Positions 8,952 to 15,999 of a stretch of 64,000 nucleotides of DNA are shown piece after piece (position 1 is the first letter of the stretch; the number at the start of each line of letters is the position of its first letter). Under the pieces are notes generated by a model. The model did no database searches, had not been told where the DNA came from, and was given only the letters and a program-made list of their open reading frames with translations. A program made the position numbers and the translations under genes. This DNA comes from AEGEAN-183 sp045563675 (GTDB lineage: Bacteria; Pseudomonadota; Gammaproteobacteria; Magnimaribacterales; Magnimaribacteraceae): NCBI GenBank assembly GCA_045563675.1, contig JBJLIX010000002.1:310001-374000 (forward strand). The letters are read 5' to 3'.

Positions 8952-9668
8952 TTATTTTGGTACTTTCTTTAAAAAAGATCTTGAAAGTGAAAGGTATATA
9001 AAATACAAATTTATAATAATCCAAAACGAAAAATATATTTCTCTATAAACATTAAATGGACTTTCAATTTCTCTTAAGTCTAATAGCAGGAAGACGCAGC
9101 AAATGCCCCATAAGGCAGTTAATAAAAGGTTAAAGGATTTCCTCTTTTCTACCCTAAAAGGATGAGTGTACTTTAAGGGAACAAAAGTCATCACAGAGAA
9201 AAAAAGAATTATTAAAAAATTTGTTACTTGTGTTGTATCTAAGACAAATATATAGAATAAAACTATATTCCAAACTGCAGGGAACCCTCGAAAGTAGTTA
9301 TCCTTGGTTTTAAGTTTAGTATTAGAAAAGGTGTAACAAGAAACAATTAAAATCAATGCAACTGAAATTAAAGTAAGATAGTGAGGAACTAGATTAAACC
9401 AATAAACCATAACGGCAGGAATAAAAACGTAGTTCAAATAATCAATAATATTATCTAATATATTTCCATCAATAATTGGTACTGTTTCTTTTACCTTATA
9501 TCTCCTAGCTAAAGTTCCATCTATTCCATCTATAAAAAAAGCTACTGAAAGCCAAATAAAAGATAAGAAGATATTGTTATTAAAAATAGCCTCTAATGAT
9601 ATAAAACCTGCTACAGCACCAGTAGCTGTAAAGAGATGAACTAGCCAAGGTTGTAAATTTTGTATCAT
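8952..9668 (-). CDS. pcs: Phosphatidylcholine synthase (CDP-alcohol phosphatidyltransferase)
   Basis: The 238-residue integral membrane protein has about eight hydrophobic helices. The CDP-alcohol phosphotransferase signature reads DGTLARR, then about ten residues, then DGNILDNIID, holding the metal-binding aspartates. The FIDGIDGTLARR and DGxxLDxxxDY spacing and the overall length match bacterial Pcs enzymes, which condense CDP-diacylglycerol with choline in the inner membrane. It has no good ribosome site and follows the NTF2-like gene by 9 bases, so translation may be coupled. A relative using another alcohol cannot be excluded. Confidence 0.8.
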   Translation of the reverse strand: MIQNLQPWLVHLFTATGAVAGFISLEAIFNNNIFLSFIWLSVAFFIDGIDGTLARRYKVKETVPIIDGNILDNIIDYLNYVFIPAVMVYWFNLVPHYLTLISVALILIVSCYTFSNTKLKTKDNYFRGFPAVWNIVLFYIFVLDTTQVTNFLIILFFSVMTFVPLKYTHPFRVEKRKSFNLLLTALWGICCVFLLLDLREIESPFNVYREIYFSFWIIINLYFIYLSLSRSFLKKVPK

Positions 9669-9677
9669 AAAAAATTA

Positions 9678-10103
9678 TTATTTTAAGTTTTCTAACATGG
9701 CCTGCATTTTTTGATGAAGCATGTTTACCGCTTGAAGCGGTCTCACAAGTACTTTGAATTCTGTTATTTTCCCTTCCTCATTCCAACATAATATATCCAC
9801 TCCATTGATATATATGCCTTCCATTTCAGTCTCAAACTCTAGTAAAGCTGATTCTTTTCCTATGATTTCTTTAATATATTTAAATTTAGAATCCTTATTT
9901 TCATTAGATAAAGTTCTATCTTTAGTTTGATTAGCCCCAAAGACACCTTCGGCTGCCATCAAATACATTTTTGTTATCTCTTTGCCTTTCTGGGGAGTAA
10001 AAACAACCGGTGAATAAAAAGTAACATCATCTGCAAGTAAATCATCTAATAAATCTAGATTATTAGATTTCATGACTTCATACCATTTTTCTACCGCGTT
10101 CAT
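9678..10103 (-). CDS. NTF2-like (SnoaL) protein
   Basis: This 141-residue protein opens with AVEKWYEVMKSNNLDLLDDLLADDVTFYSPVVF, the standard N-terminal helix and strand of nuclear-transport-factor-2-like proteins. Strands ending in GIYINGVDILCWNEEGKITEFKVLVRP follow. An AAGGAGAGAAT ribosome site supports the start. It is upstream of phosphatidylcholine synthase and may be in one operon with it. The ligand or reaction is unknown. Confidence 0.75.
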   Translation of the reverse strand: MNAVEKWYEVMKSNNLDLLDDLLADDVTFYSPVVFTPQKGKEITKMYLMAAEGVFGANQTKDRTLSNENKDSKFKYIKEIIGKESALLEFETEMEGIYINGVDILCWNEEGKITEFKVLVRPLQAVNMLHQKMQAMLENLK

Positions 10104-10171
10104 ATTCTCTCCTTATCTTAGTCTAGACTATAATTGTAAATTGAAAACTTAACTAATTATAAGGAATTAAT

Positions 10172-10582
10172 ATGCTTACACTATTTTACGCAGGTGCATT
10201 AACATTATTAGCGCTCATTTTGGCATTTAAAACTGTGCAAAGAAGACTAGGATCAGAGATCTTACTTGGTACAGGAGATAACTTTGAGTTACTACAAGCT
10301 CATAGAGCGCACGGAAATCTCATTGAATATGCTGTCTTTTTCTTAATTCTTACTGGTCTTATGGAGGTTAGTGGTCAATTCTCTAACATGACTATCGGAA
10401 TCTTAGGCGACATCTTTGTTCTTTCTAGAATTGCGCATGCTTATGGGATATTTCAACCAGAATCAAAAAGTATGTTTAGGACAGTAGGTGCCGTTACTTC
10501 TATGCTAGTTCTGGCTATACAGGCTTTCTTAGCTTTATGGGTTTCTATAACTTGGTTTGCAGCTAATAACTGGGGATTTTAA
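10172..10582 (+). CDS. MAPEG-family membrane protein
   Basis: The 136-residue protein has four hydrophobic helices and the family motif RAHGNLIEY at about residues 48-56. This matches bacterial MAPEG (membrane-associated eicosanoid and glutathione metabolism) proteins, some of which act as glutathione transferases. It is divergent from the NTF2-like gene. Its end overlaps by 4 bases with the convergent M20 amidohydrolase. Confidence 0.85.
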   Translation: MLTLFYAGALTLLALILAFKTVQRRLGSEILLGTGDNFELLQAHRAHGNLIEYAVFFLILTGLMEVSGQFSNMTIGILGDIFVLSRIAHAYGIFQPESKSMFRTVGAVTSMLVLAIQAFLALWVSITWFAANNWGF

Positions 10583-11892
10583 ATTTCTCCATTCAAATAC
10601 TCTATGGTTAGATGAGATAAGGCTTTTAGGCCTACTGGTAAAGCGCTATCATCTACATGGAAAAAAGGTGAATGATTACCTGGTGTAGTATAAGGATCTG
10701 CATCAGGTTTATTTACCCCTAAGAAAAAGTAGAAACCGGGAACCTGTTGAGAAAAGAAACTAAAGTCTTCTGCTCCAGTAGTCCTTTCTGACCTATAAAT
10801 CATTTCTTCTCCAACTATCCTAGTAAGAGAAGGTAGTACTCTTTTTGTAAGGTCTTCATCATTAAAAGTAACAGGGTAGCTTTGTCCATTAGGTAAATAC
10901 ACCTCTACTGAAGCGCCGGCCATTTCAGCCGTACTTTCAGCTATCTTGGTCATCTCCTTAAAAATTTGGTCTCTAATTACTTCATCAAAGGTTCGTATAG
11001 TGCCTTCCATTTCCACAACATCAGGAATGATATTACTCCTTACTCCTCCATGAATGCTACCTACGGAAATTACCGCTGGAGACTCTCTTAAGTCTAATTT
11101 CCTTGAAATTATTGTTTGAAGGTTATTGCCTAATTGAAATGCAACCATAATTGGATCAATAGAGTCCCAGGGTCTAGAACCATGGGCTTGTCTTCCCTTA
11201 ATGACTATTTTCCAAGGATCTGCTGCGGCCATAGAAGCTCCCTCACGATAAGCAATTATTCCATTTGGTGCATTTGTTACATGGAGACCAAAAATTACAT
11301 CTGGTTTCTTTTCATCCCAAATTCCTTCCTTTAGCATTAATTGAGCACCACCCTCTTCTCCAACAGGAGGACCTTCTTCAGCAGGCTGAAATATAAACAT
11401 AACTGAACCTGCTAGATCATTTTTTACAGAAACTAGAAATTCAGCTACACCCATTAGAATGGCCACATGGGCATCATGGCCACAGGCATGCATTACTCCA
11501 ACATCAAGACCATTATATTTATCGCGAACTTTTGAAGCAAAAGGTAACCCTGTCATCTCTTCTACAGGGAGTGCATCCATATCAGCTCTCAAAGCGACCA
11601 TCGGACCTGGTTTACCTCCTTTTAAGATAGCCACTACTCCCGTATGGGCAATATTAGTTTCAACCTCTAAACCTAAATCAACAAGATGTTTTGTAACTTT
11701 TTCTGCTGTTCTAAACTCTCTATTTGATAATTCTGGATACTGATGTATGTCATGCCTCCATTCAATAACTTTTTCCATTAAAGAATTTATGTTCCTTTCT
11801 AACTTTCCTTCCAATCTGTCAGTATTAGATGACACTAAGGCACTAAAAAGCATTGATAAGCTTAAAAGAATAATAATGTTTAATTTTTTCAT
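10579..11892 (-). CDS. Secreted M20-family amidohydrolase (aminoacylase/hippurate hydrolase type)
   Basis: The 437-residue protein has a signal peptide (MKKLNIIILLSLSMLFSALVSS). A metallopeptidase core follows with WRHDIHQYPELSNREFRT, the metal site MHACGHDAH, FIFQPAEEGP, and GAEDFSFFSQQVPGFYFFLG near the C-terminus. This order is that of M20D amidohydrolases, which remove acyl groups from amino acids or hydrolyse related amides using two metal ions. The signal peptide makes it periplasmic, which is unusual for the family but seen in some marine relatives. The gene for tRNA-Arg is immediately upstream. Confidence 0.9.
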   Translation of the reverse strand: MKKLNIIILLSLSMLFSALVSSNTDRLEGKLERNINSLMEKVIEWRHDIHQYPELSNREFRTAEKVTKHLVDLGLEVETNIAHTGVVAILKGGKPGPMVALRADMDALPVEEMTGLPFASKVRDKYNGLDVGVMHACGHDAHVAILMGVAEFLVSVKNDLAGSVMFIFQPAEEGPPVGEEGGAQLMLKEGIWDEKKPDVIFGLHVTNAPNGIIAYREGASMAAADPWKIVIKGRQAHGSRPWDSIDPIMVAFQLGNNLQTIISRKLDLRESPAVISVGSIHGGVRSNIIPDVVEMEGTIRTFDEVIRDQIFKEMTKIAESTAEMAGASVEVYLPNGQSYPVTFNDEDLTKRVLPSLTRIVGEEMIYRSERTTGAEDFSFFSQQVPGFYFFLGVNKPDADPYTTPGNHSPFFHVDDSALPVGLKALSHLTIEYLNGEI

Positions 11893-11908
11893 AATTTTTT
11901 CCTAATAT

Positions 11909-11985
11909 TGGCGGGCCTGGAAGGATTTGAACCCTCTACCTCCTAGTTCGTAGCCAGGCGCTCTATCCAGATGAGCTACAGGCCC
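11909..11985 (-). tRNA. tRNA-Arg (anticodon ACG)
   Basis: On the minus strand the acceptor arm GGGCCTG pairs with CAGGCCC, followed by discriminator G and an encoded CCA. The D-arm AGCTCATCTGGATAGAGC and the T-loop GGTTCAAATCC are standard. The anticodon loop CTACGAA gives ACG, for arginine (normally edited to ICG). Confidence 0.95.
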
Positions 11986-12016
11986 AAAAAAGAATTATAA
12001 CCCCTAAGGGTTATAA
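11986..12016 (-). terminator. Rho-independent terminator downstream of csrA
   Basis: Perfect 9-base arms (11995-12003 and 12008-12016) enclose a 4-base loop. On the minus strand they are followed by TTCTTTTTT. The terminator lies between csrA and tRNA-Arg, so the tRNA probably has its own promoter or is reached by read-through. Confidence 0.8.
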
Positions 12017-12047
12017 GATTTAAAACTAAGAGACTTAGAGCTTACTT

Positions 12048-12221
12048 TCACTCAGAAGAATCACTATTTATGCGATCAAATATCTCTTCTCTATGCACTT
12101 TTATAGACTGTGGAGCAGTTATACCTAGTCTAACCTGACCACCTTTTATATCTAAAACAGTTATTTTTATATCCTTATCAATGAGTAGAGATTCTTCCAC
12201 TCTACGGCTCAAAACAAGCAT
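12048..12221 (-). CDS. csrA: Carbon storage regulator CsrA
   Basis: A 57-residue protein starts at the ATG at 12221 with MLVLSRRVEESLLI and continues with ITVLDIKGGQVRLGITAP and VHREEIFDRI. These are the hallmark strands and RNA-binding residues (R6/R7 and the VHREEI segment) of CsrA/RsmA. The dimer binds GGA motifs in mRNA leaders to block or stabilise translation. A strong GGAGG ribosome site is at 12226-12230. A 7-base-pair hairpin sits directly upstream of it, and a rho-independent terminator follows the gene. Confidence 0.95.
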   Translation of the reverse strand: MLVLSRRVEESLLIDKDIKITVLDIKGGQVRLGITAPQSIKVHREEIFDRINSDSSE

Positions 12222-12234
12222 ATTTCCTCCCCCC

Positions 12235-12259
12235 GGTGTCAGAAAAAACTATTGACACC
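12235..12259 (-). promoter_or_regulatory. Hairpin in the csrA leader
   Basis: Perfect 7-base arms (GGTGTCA at 12235-12241 and TGACACC at 12253-12259) with an 11-base loop lie 4 bases upstream of the csrA ribosome site. No T-run follows, so this is not a simple terminator. A role in csrA translation control is possible, since CsrA often regulates its own mRNA. Confidence 0.4.
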
Positions 12260-12290
12260 TTAATTCAAAACCTTAACAGCTATTGATTGA

Positions 12291-12686
12291 CTAGGGAAGT
12301 TGATTTTTTAAGATTTTTTTTAATTGATCTATGCTAACAATCATGCTCTGTTCAATTCCTGGACTATATATTTCTGGTTCAATTTCAGTCGTCCACTCTA
12401 AACTGCATCCTAACTCATTCTTGGTCAATTTAATGCGAGCTAGGTGGTGGCCTAATTCTACAGGAGATTCTATTGCGCTGTACTCCAGTATCATTTCTTG
12501 ATGGTCACAAAGTAAAATTTTTTCTTTGAGTTTACCCATTCCTTCCATAAAGAATTCTCTTGTGTCCCCTTCCAAAGAAATTTCTTCTACTCCAGGCACC
12601 CAATCTGTTCTGGATAAATCACTAATTATTTCCCAAACGACACTAGGTTTTTGATCAAAGATTTCTTTAATCTCTATAGTTTTCAT
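12291..12686 (-). CDS. SRPBCC-fold (START/polyketide cyclase-like) protein
   Basis: This 131-residue protein begins MKTIEIKEIFDQKPSVVWEIISDLSRTDWVPGVEEI, the usual first strand and helix of SRPBCC ligand-binding proteins. It ends in a long helix (SMIVSIDQLKKILKNQL) that would cap the cavity. The family binds hydrophobic ligands or acts as cyclases; here the ligand is unknown. It follows the DoxX gene by 6 bases and precedes csrA by about 70, so a DoxX-SRPBCC operon is likely. Confidence 0.75.
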   Translation of the reverse strand: MKTIEIKEIFDQKPSVVWEIISDLSRTDWVPGVEEISLEGDTREFFMEGMGKLKEKILLCDHQEMILEYSAIESPVELGHHLARIKLTKNELGCSLEWTTEIEPEIYSPGIEQSMIVSIDQLKKILKNQLP

Positions 12687-12692
12687 TATTGA

Positions 12693-13112
12693 TTAGTCAT
12701 TACCTTTAATAGCAAAATACAAGCCTAAAAAAAGTAAAAAGATTTGCTCACTTGTAAAAAGAACCTGACCTCTTTCTCCAAAGAAAAAAGACCAATGGGA
12801 ATGAGCGATCAATAATGCACCTATCATGATAACTACAACTGCACCGCCAGAAATTCTAGTCAGTAAACTTCCTAAAGTTCCGCTGAGAATACCTCCTAAG
12901 ATAATACCTAAACCTGCTAGAAGCTCACCCCATGCTACTAAATTTGCTGTTACGAAGCCTAAATTTGTTGATAGCCATCCATCGGCTAAGACGGGAAATT
13001 TTCCATACCCGTGTAAAAAAAACGATATTCCTAACCCTATTCTTAATAACCAGTGTGCGTAGGGTTTCAAGGGTGAAGCAATGTTTTCAAGTAAATTATT
13101 AATTTTTTCCAT
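12693..13112 (-). CDS. DoxX-family membrane protein
   Basis: The 139-residue protein has four hydrophobic helices. The family pattern is WLLRIGLGISFFLHGYGKF in helix 1 and GELLAGLGIILGG in helix 2. DoxX/DoxD-like proteins are small inner-membrane subunits of unknown or redox-related role. It is the first gene of a short minus-strand operon with the SRPBCC protein. Confidence 0.85.
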   Translation of the reverse strand: MEKINNLLENIASPLKPYAHWLLRIGLGISFFLHGYGKFPVLADGWLSTNLGFVTANLVAWGELLAGLGIILGGILSGTLGSLLTRISGGAVVVIMIGALLIAHSHWSFFFGERGQVLFTSEQIFLLFLGLYFAIKGND

Positions 13113-13174
13113 GATTTTTCCTATTTTCTTTATATTAAGTATAAGCCATTTGTTTAAATATTTTCATATTAAGT

Positions 13175-13963
13175 CTAACTTGAATAACTGACTCCCATTC
13201 CTGCTTTTGCGTCAGTATTTACACCATAAGGTGCTATAGGATAACGTAGACCATTCCTAGATAAATGCTCTAAACCATCTATTATTTTTGGTAAAAAATG
13301 TGGTGGTATTGCCATCAAAAGTTCATCCTCCATTACACCCCCATATCTTCTTTCTGCAAAGCAAGGTATAGAAAGGCTAGGCTCTCCAGTTGAAAGGGCC
13401 CTTCCCCATGAGTCTGCACAAGCTGACTCTCCAACACACCCCCAATCTAATTTTTTATATCCTGACCATTGAAGTCCGTTAATAAATAGAATCATTTGGG
13501 CAGGAGTAGCATAAATTAAGCAGATATCAGGTGGGTTCAATCTGCCACTTGAAAGTGGACTAACAGCCATTGCTAGATACTTTCCATGCTCAACTACATC
13601 CATTGATTTTTGATGATCACTAGCCCCCTCAAGATCACTAAACCAAACACCAGCCATACGATCTCCTGAAAGCCACTTATCATCTCTTGGACTAAGTCCA
13701 ATTACTGTACTGCACTGTGGTCCTACTAAGTCATCTACTGTTATACCTACGGTCCAGCCGTTTCTACAAGCTTGTCCAACTATTTGATCAGTTGTATGCA
13801 CTGCGCTGGGCCTTCTAATTTTTGGTATAGACTCCATTTCTTCTATTGTTGTAAACATTTTCATACCAATTGGAATTGTCCTTAACTTTAATAGTTTGTT
13901 TAAAGAATCCACTACTTTTTTCAAATCAAAATTAGAAGATTCTGTTGCAATAATCTCGTTCAT
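13175..13963 (-). CDS. DUF169 protein
   Basis: The 262-residue soluble protein has a run of conserved-looking cysteine and glycine motifs (GQACRNGWTVGI, VGPQCSTVIGL, CVGESACADSW, IPCFAERRYGG). These match the DUF169 family (COG2043). Conserved cysteines in the family suggest metal or cluster binding, but no reaction is established. It is divergent from the metallo-beta-lactamase-fold gene at 14041, with a 77-base shared promoter region. Confidence 0.8.
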   Translation of the reverse strand: MNEIIATESSNFDLKKVVDSLNKLLKLRTIPIGMKMFTTIEEMESIPKIRRPSAVHTTDQIVGQACRNGWTVGITVDDLVGPQCSTVIGLSPRDDKWLSGDRMAGVWFSDLEGASDHQKSMDVVEHGKYLAMAVSPLSSGRLNPPDICLIYATPAQMILFINGLQWSGYKKLDWGCVGESACADSWGRALSTGEPSLSIPCFAERRYGGVMEDELLMAIPPHFLPKIIDGLEHLSRNGLRYPIAPYGVNTDAKAGMGVSYSS

Positions 13964-14040
13964 TTAGTTCCCCCCCTTTTTAACCTTATTCACGGTTTCC
14001 TGTAAGCATGTAATAATAATCAATAAGTAGGAGATATAAA

Positions 14041-15009
14041 ATGAAACTAAACAATTTATTTAAGTCATTATTACTTTCACTTACGTTTGTTGCTTGCGTT
14101 GTTACTGCTGCTCACCATGAGAAAACAGGAATTAATTACAAAGAGGGGCAACAAGCTGTTATGGATGCATTTGGTTGGGACTTTGACCAGGCAGAGATAA
14201 CGACCGAAAAGATTACAGATAATATTCATGTTTTATTTGGTTTAGGTGGGAACATTCTAGTAAGTACTGGAGAAGATGGAGTTCTTTTAGTTGATGATCA
14301 AATGCCAGAACTTAAATACAAGATACTTAGGGCTTTAAGGAAAATAGGTGGAAGATCAGTAGATTATATAATTAATACCCATTGGCATTTTGATCACGCT
14401 GAAGGCAATCTGGCTTTTGGTCCTGATGGAGCTAAGATAGTAGCTCATGAAAATTCAAGACATATGATGCTAAATCCTAAGCCTATTAATCTGTCTTTTA
14501 TAGTTTACCCACAGCAACCATACCCTCTAAGTGCTGTACCACAGATTACTTTTCAAGATAGTATGAAACTGCATCTTAATGGAGATCAAATTGAACTTTA
14601 TCATTTTGGCCATGCCCACACTACAGGTGATACTGCAATTTATTTAAGAAACTCTAACGTTCTTCATATGGGAGATGTTTTTAACATGACAGGACCGCCC
14701 TTTATAGATGCCGGCAATGGAGGATCAATAGATGGAATTATTAATTTCTGCGAAGAGATATTAAAAGTTGTAAATGATGAAACAGTTGTAGTCCCAGGTC
14801 ATGGTCCTATCTCTACAACTGAAGATATGCAAACTTATATTGATATGCTTGTCGTTGTTAGAGACAGAATACGAGATGGAATTGACCAAGGTAAAAGCTT
14901 ACAAGAGATTATCGACTCTGATCCAACTAAAGAATGGAGAGATAAATTTGGTGATGGACCTTTTATTGTAGGAATAATAGATAGAGCTTACGCAGGAATG
15001 ACTAAATAG
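14041..15009 (+). CDS. Secreted metallo-beta-lactamase-fold hydrolase
   Basis: The 322-residue protein has a signal peptide (residues about 1-23, ending CVVTAAHH). The complete zinc-ligand set of the metallo-beta-lactamase fold is present: H114-W-H116-F-D118-H119, then H in GHAHTTGD, D in HMGDVF, and H in VPGHGP. The protein is expected in the periplasm. The SoxH/quinoprotein-relay-like subgroup with this pattern acts on varied esters or lactones; the substrate here is unknown. An AGGAGATATAAA ribosome site precedes the ATG. Its 3' end overlaps the convergent hydrolase by 8 bases. Confidence 0.85.
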   Translation: MKLNNLFKSLLLSLTFVACVVTAAHHEKTGINYKEGQQAVMDAFGWDFDQAEITTEKITDNIHVLFGLGGNILVSTGEDGVLLVDDQMPELKYKILRALRKIGGRSVDYIINTHWHFDHAEGNLAFGPDGAKIVAHENSRHMMLNPKPINLSFIVYPQQPYPLSAVPQITFQDSMKLHLNGDQIELYHFGHAHTTGDTAIYLRNSNVLHMGDVFNMTGPPFIDAGNGGSIDGIINFCEEILKVVNDETVVVPGHGPISTTEDMQTYIDMLVVVRDRIRDGIDQGKSLQEIIDSDPTKEWRDKFGDGPFIVGIIDRAYAGMTK

Positions 15010-15973
15010 AGTTAAAGTGCTCTATTATTCTAGAGGTAATCTCATGAGTCATTTCTTCTGGTATTTCATGGCCTACTCTGTCTAGAACCATCATCTGGGC
15101 ATTGGGGATGCCATCTGCTAATGCCTGCCCATGATCTAGAGGAAGAATAGCATCTTCTGTTCCATGTATAACTAGAGTAGGTATTTTAATCTCATTTAGT
15201 CTTTTTCTTCTATTTTCGCTGGCACCTACGGCATCTCCATGTCCAGCATGAGGATTATAACCATGATCCATTGATGGCTTCATTCTTTCCCTGAACTTCC
15301 TTTCATCAAAAGGATATCTTGAACCTGTTAGCTCCTTATATATCCTTACAACTCCATCTTCATACTTTCCTTGAATGTTAAGCAAGAATGATTCCTTCAT
15401 CCCCTCAACAAGTGAAGCCGTCATTACAGATAAGTCAGGATCCCCCATACCAGGACTAGACATGATCGGAGTTAGACTTAAAGCTCTTTCTGAGTGATCT
15501 AGGCCAATAACTTGTGTGATCATTCCCCCCATGGAAGCCCCAACTATATGAGCTTTGCTGATATTTAAGTGATCCATTAAAGCTATAGCATCCTGTGCCA
15601 TATCATTTAAATCATATTTAGCATTAGACGATCTTTGAGATGCAGTAAAGTTTCCTTCTTCATCTGTGACGATATTGAAAACATAATCAATTAATTTACT
15701 AGAAATACTCAAAGGAAGGAGTTTAGCGACCTTTGAGAGGATAGACTCTTTATTAAACCAAGTGCTCTTACCTACATCTCTGTTATCGAACCTAACTACA
15801 TAAAAACCTGCTTTAACTATAGGATCAATAAACTCTATATTCCACTGCAGAGCATTTGCATTAGCCCCCCCCCCCCCCCCCCCCATAATAAGAAGTACAG
15901 CAGGGTCAGAAGAGTCGCCGAAGTCTTCCCACCAAATATTGATATCGTTGACTTCAGCTATTCCCTGACTCAT
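15002..15973 (-). CDS. Alpha/beta hydrolase with a poly-G tract in the oxyanion region
   Basis: The 323-residue protein has a serine nucleophile at S147 (GASMGG). FDNRDVGKS follows the second strand, and the catalytic histidine is in DRVGHEIPEE. It resembles the HGxx-less esterase/hydrolase group that carries an MGxG stretch after strand 3. Here that stretch is M30 followed by six glycines (31-36), encoded by an unbroken run of 20 G on the coding strand. The frame stays open across the run in this copy. Any length change that is not a multiple of three would destroy the gene. The substrate is unknown. Confidence 0.8.
   Translation of the reverse strand: MSQGIAEVNDINIWWEDFGDSSDPAVLLIMGGGGGGANANALQWNIEFIDPIVKAGFYVVRFDNRDVGKSTWFNKESILSKVAKLLPLSISSKLIDYVFNIVTDEEGNFTASQRSSNAKYDLNDMAQDAIALMDHLNISKAHIVGASMGGMITQVIGLDHSERALSLTPIMSSPGMGDPDLSVMTASLVEGMKESFLLNIQGKYEDGVVRIYKELTGSRYPFDERKFRERMKPSMDHGYNPHAGHGDAVGASENRRKRLNEIKIPTLVIHGTEDAILPLDHGQALADGIPNAQMMVLDRVGHEIPEEMTHEITSRIIEHFNSI
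15865..15884. repeat. 20-base homopolymer (C on the plus strand, G in the gene)
   Basis: Twenty consecutive C bases lie inside the hydrolase gene near codons 30-37. This stands out sharply in an AT-rich genome, and tracts of this kind are prone to slippage in replication and in sequencing. Confidence 0.95.
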
Positions 15974-15999
15974 CTTAAGATATATTTAATAGAGCTAAT

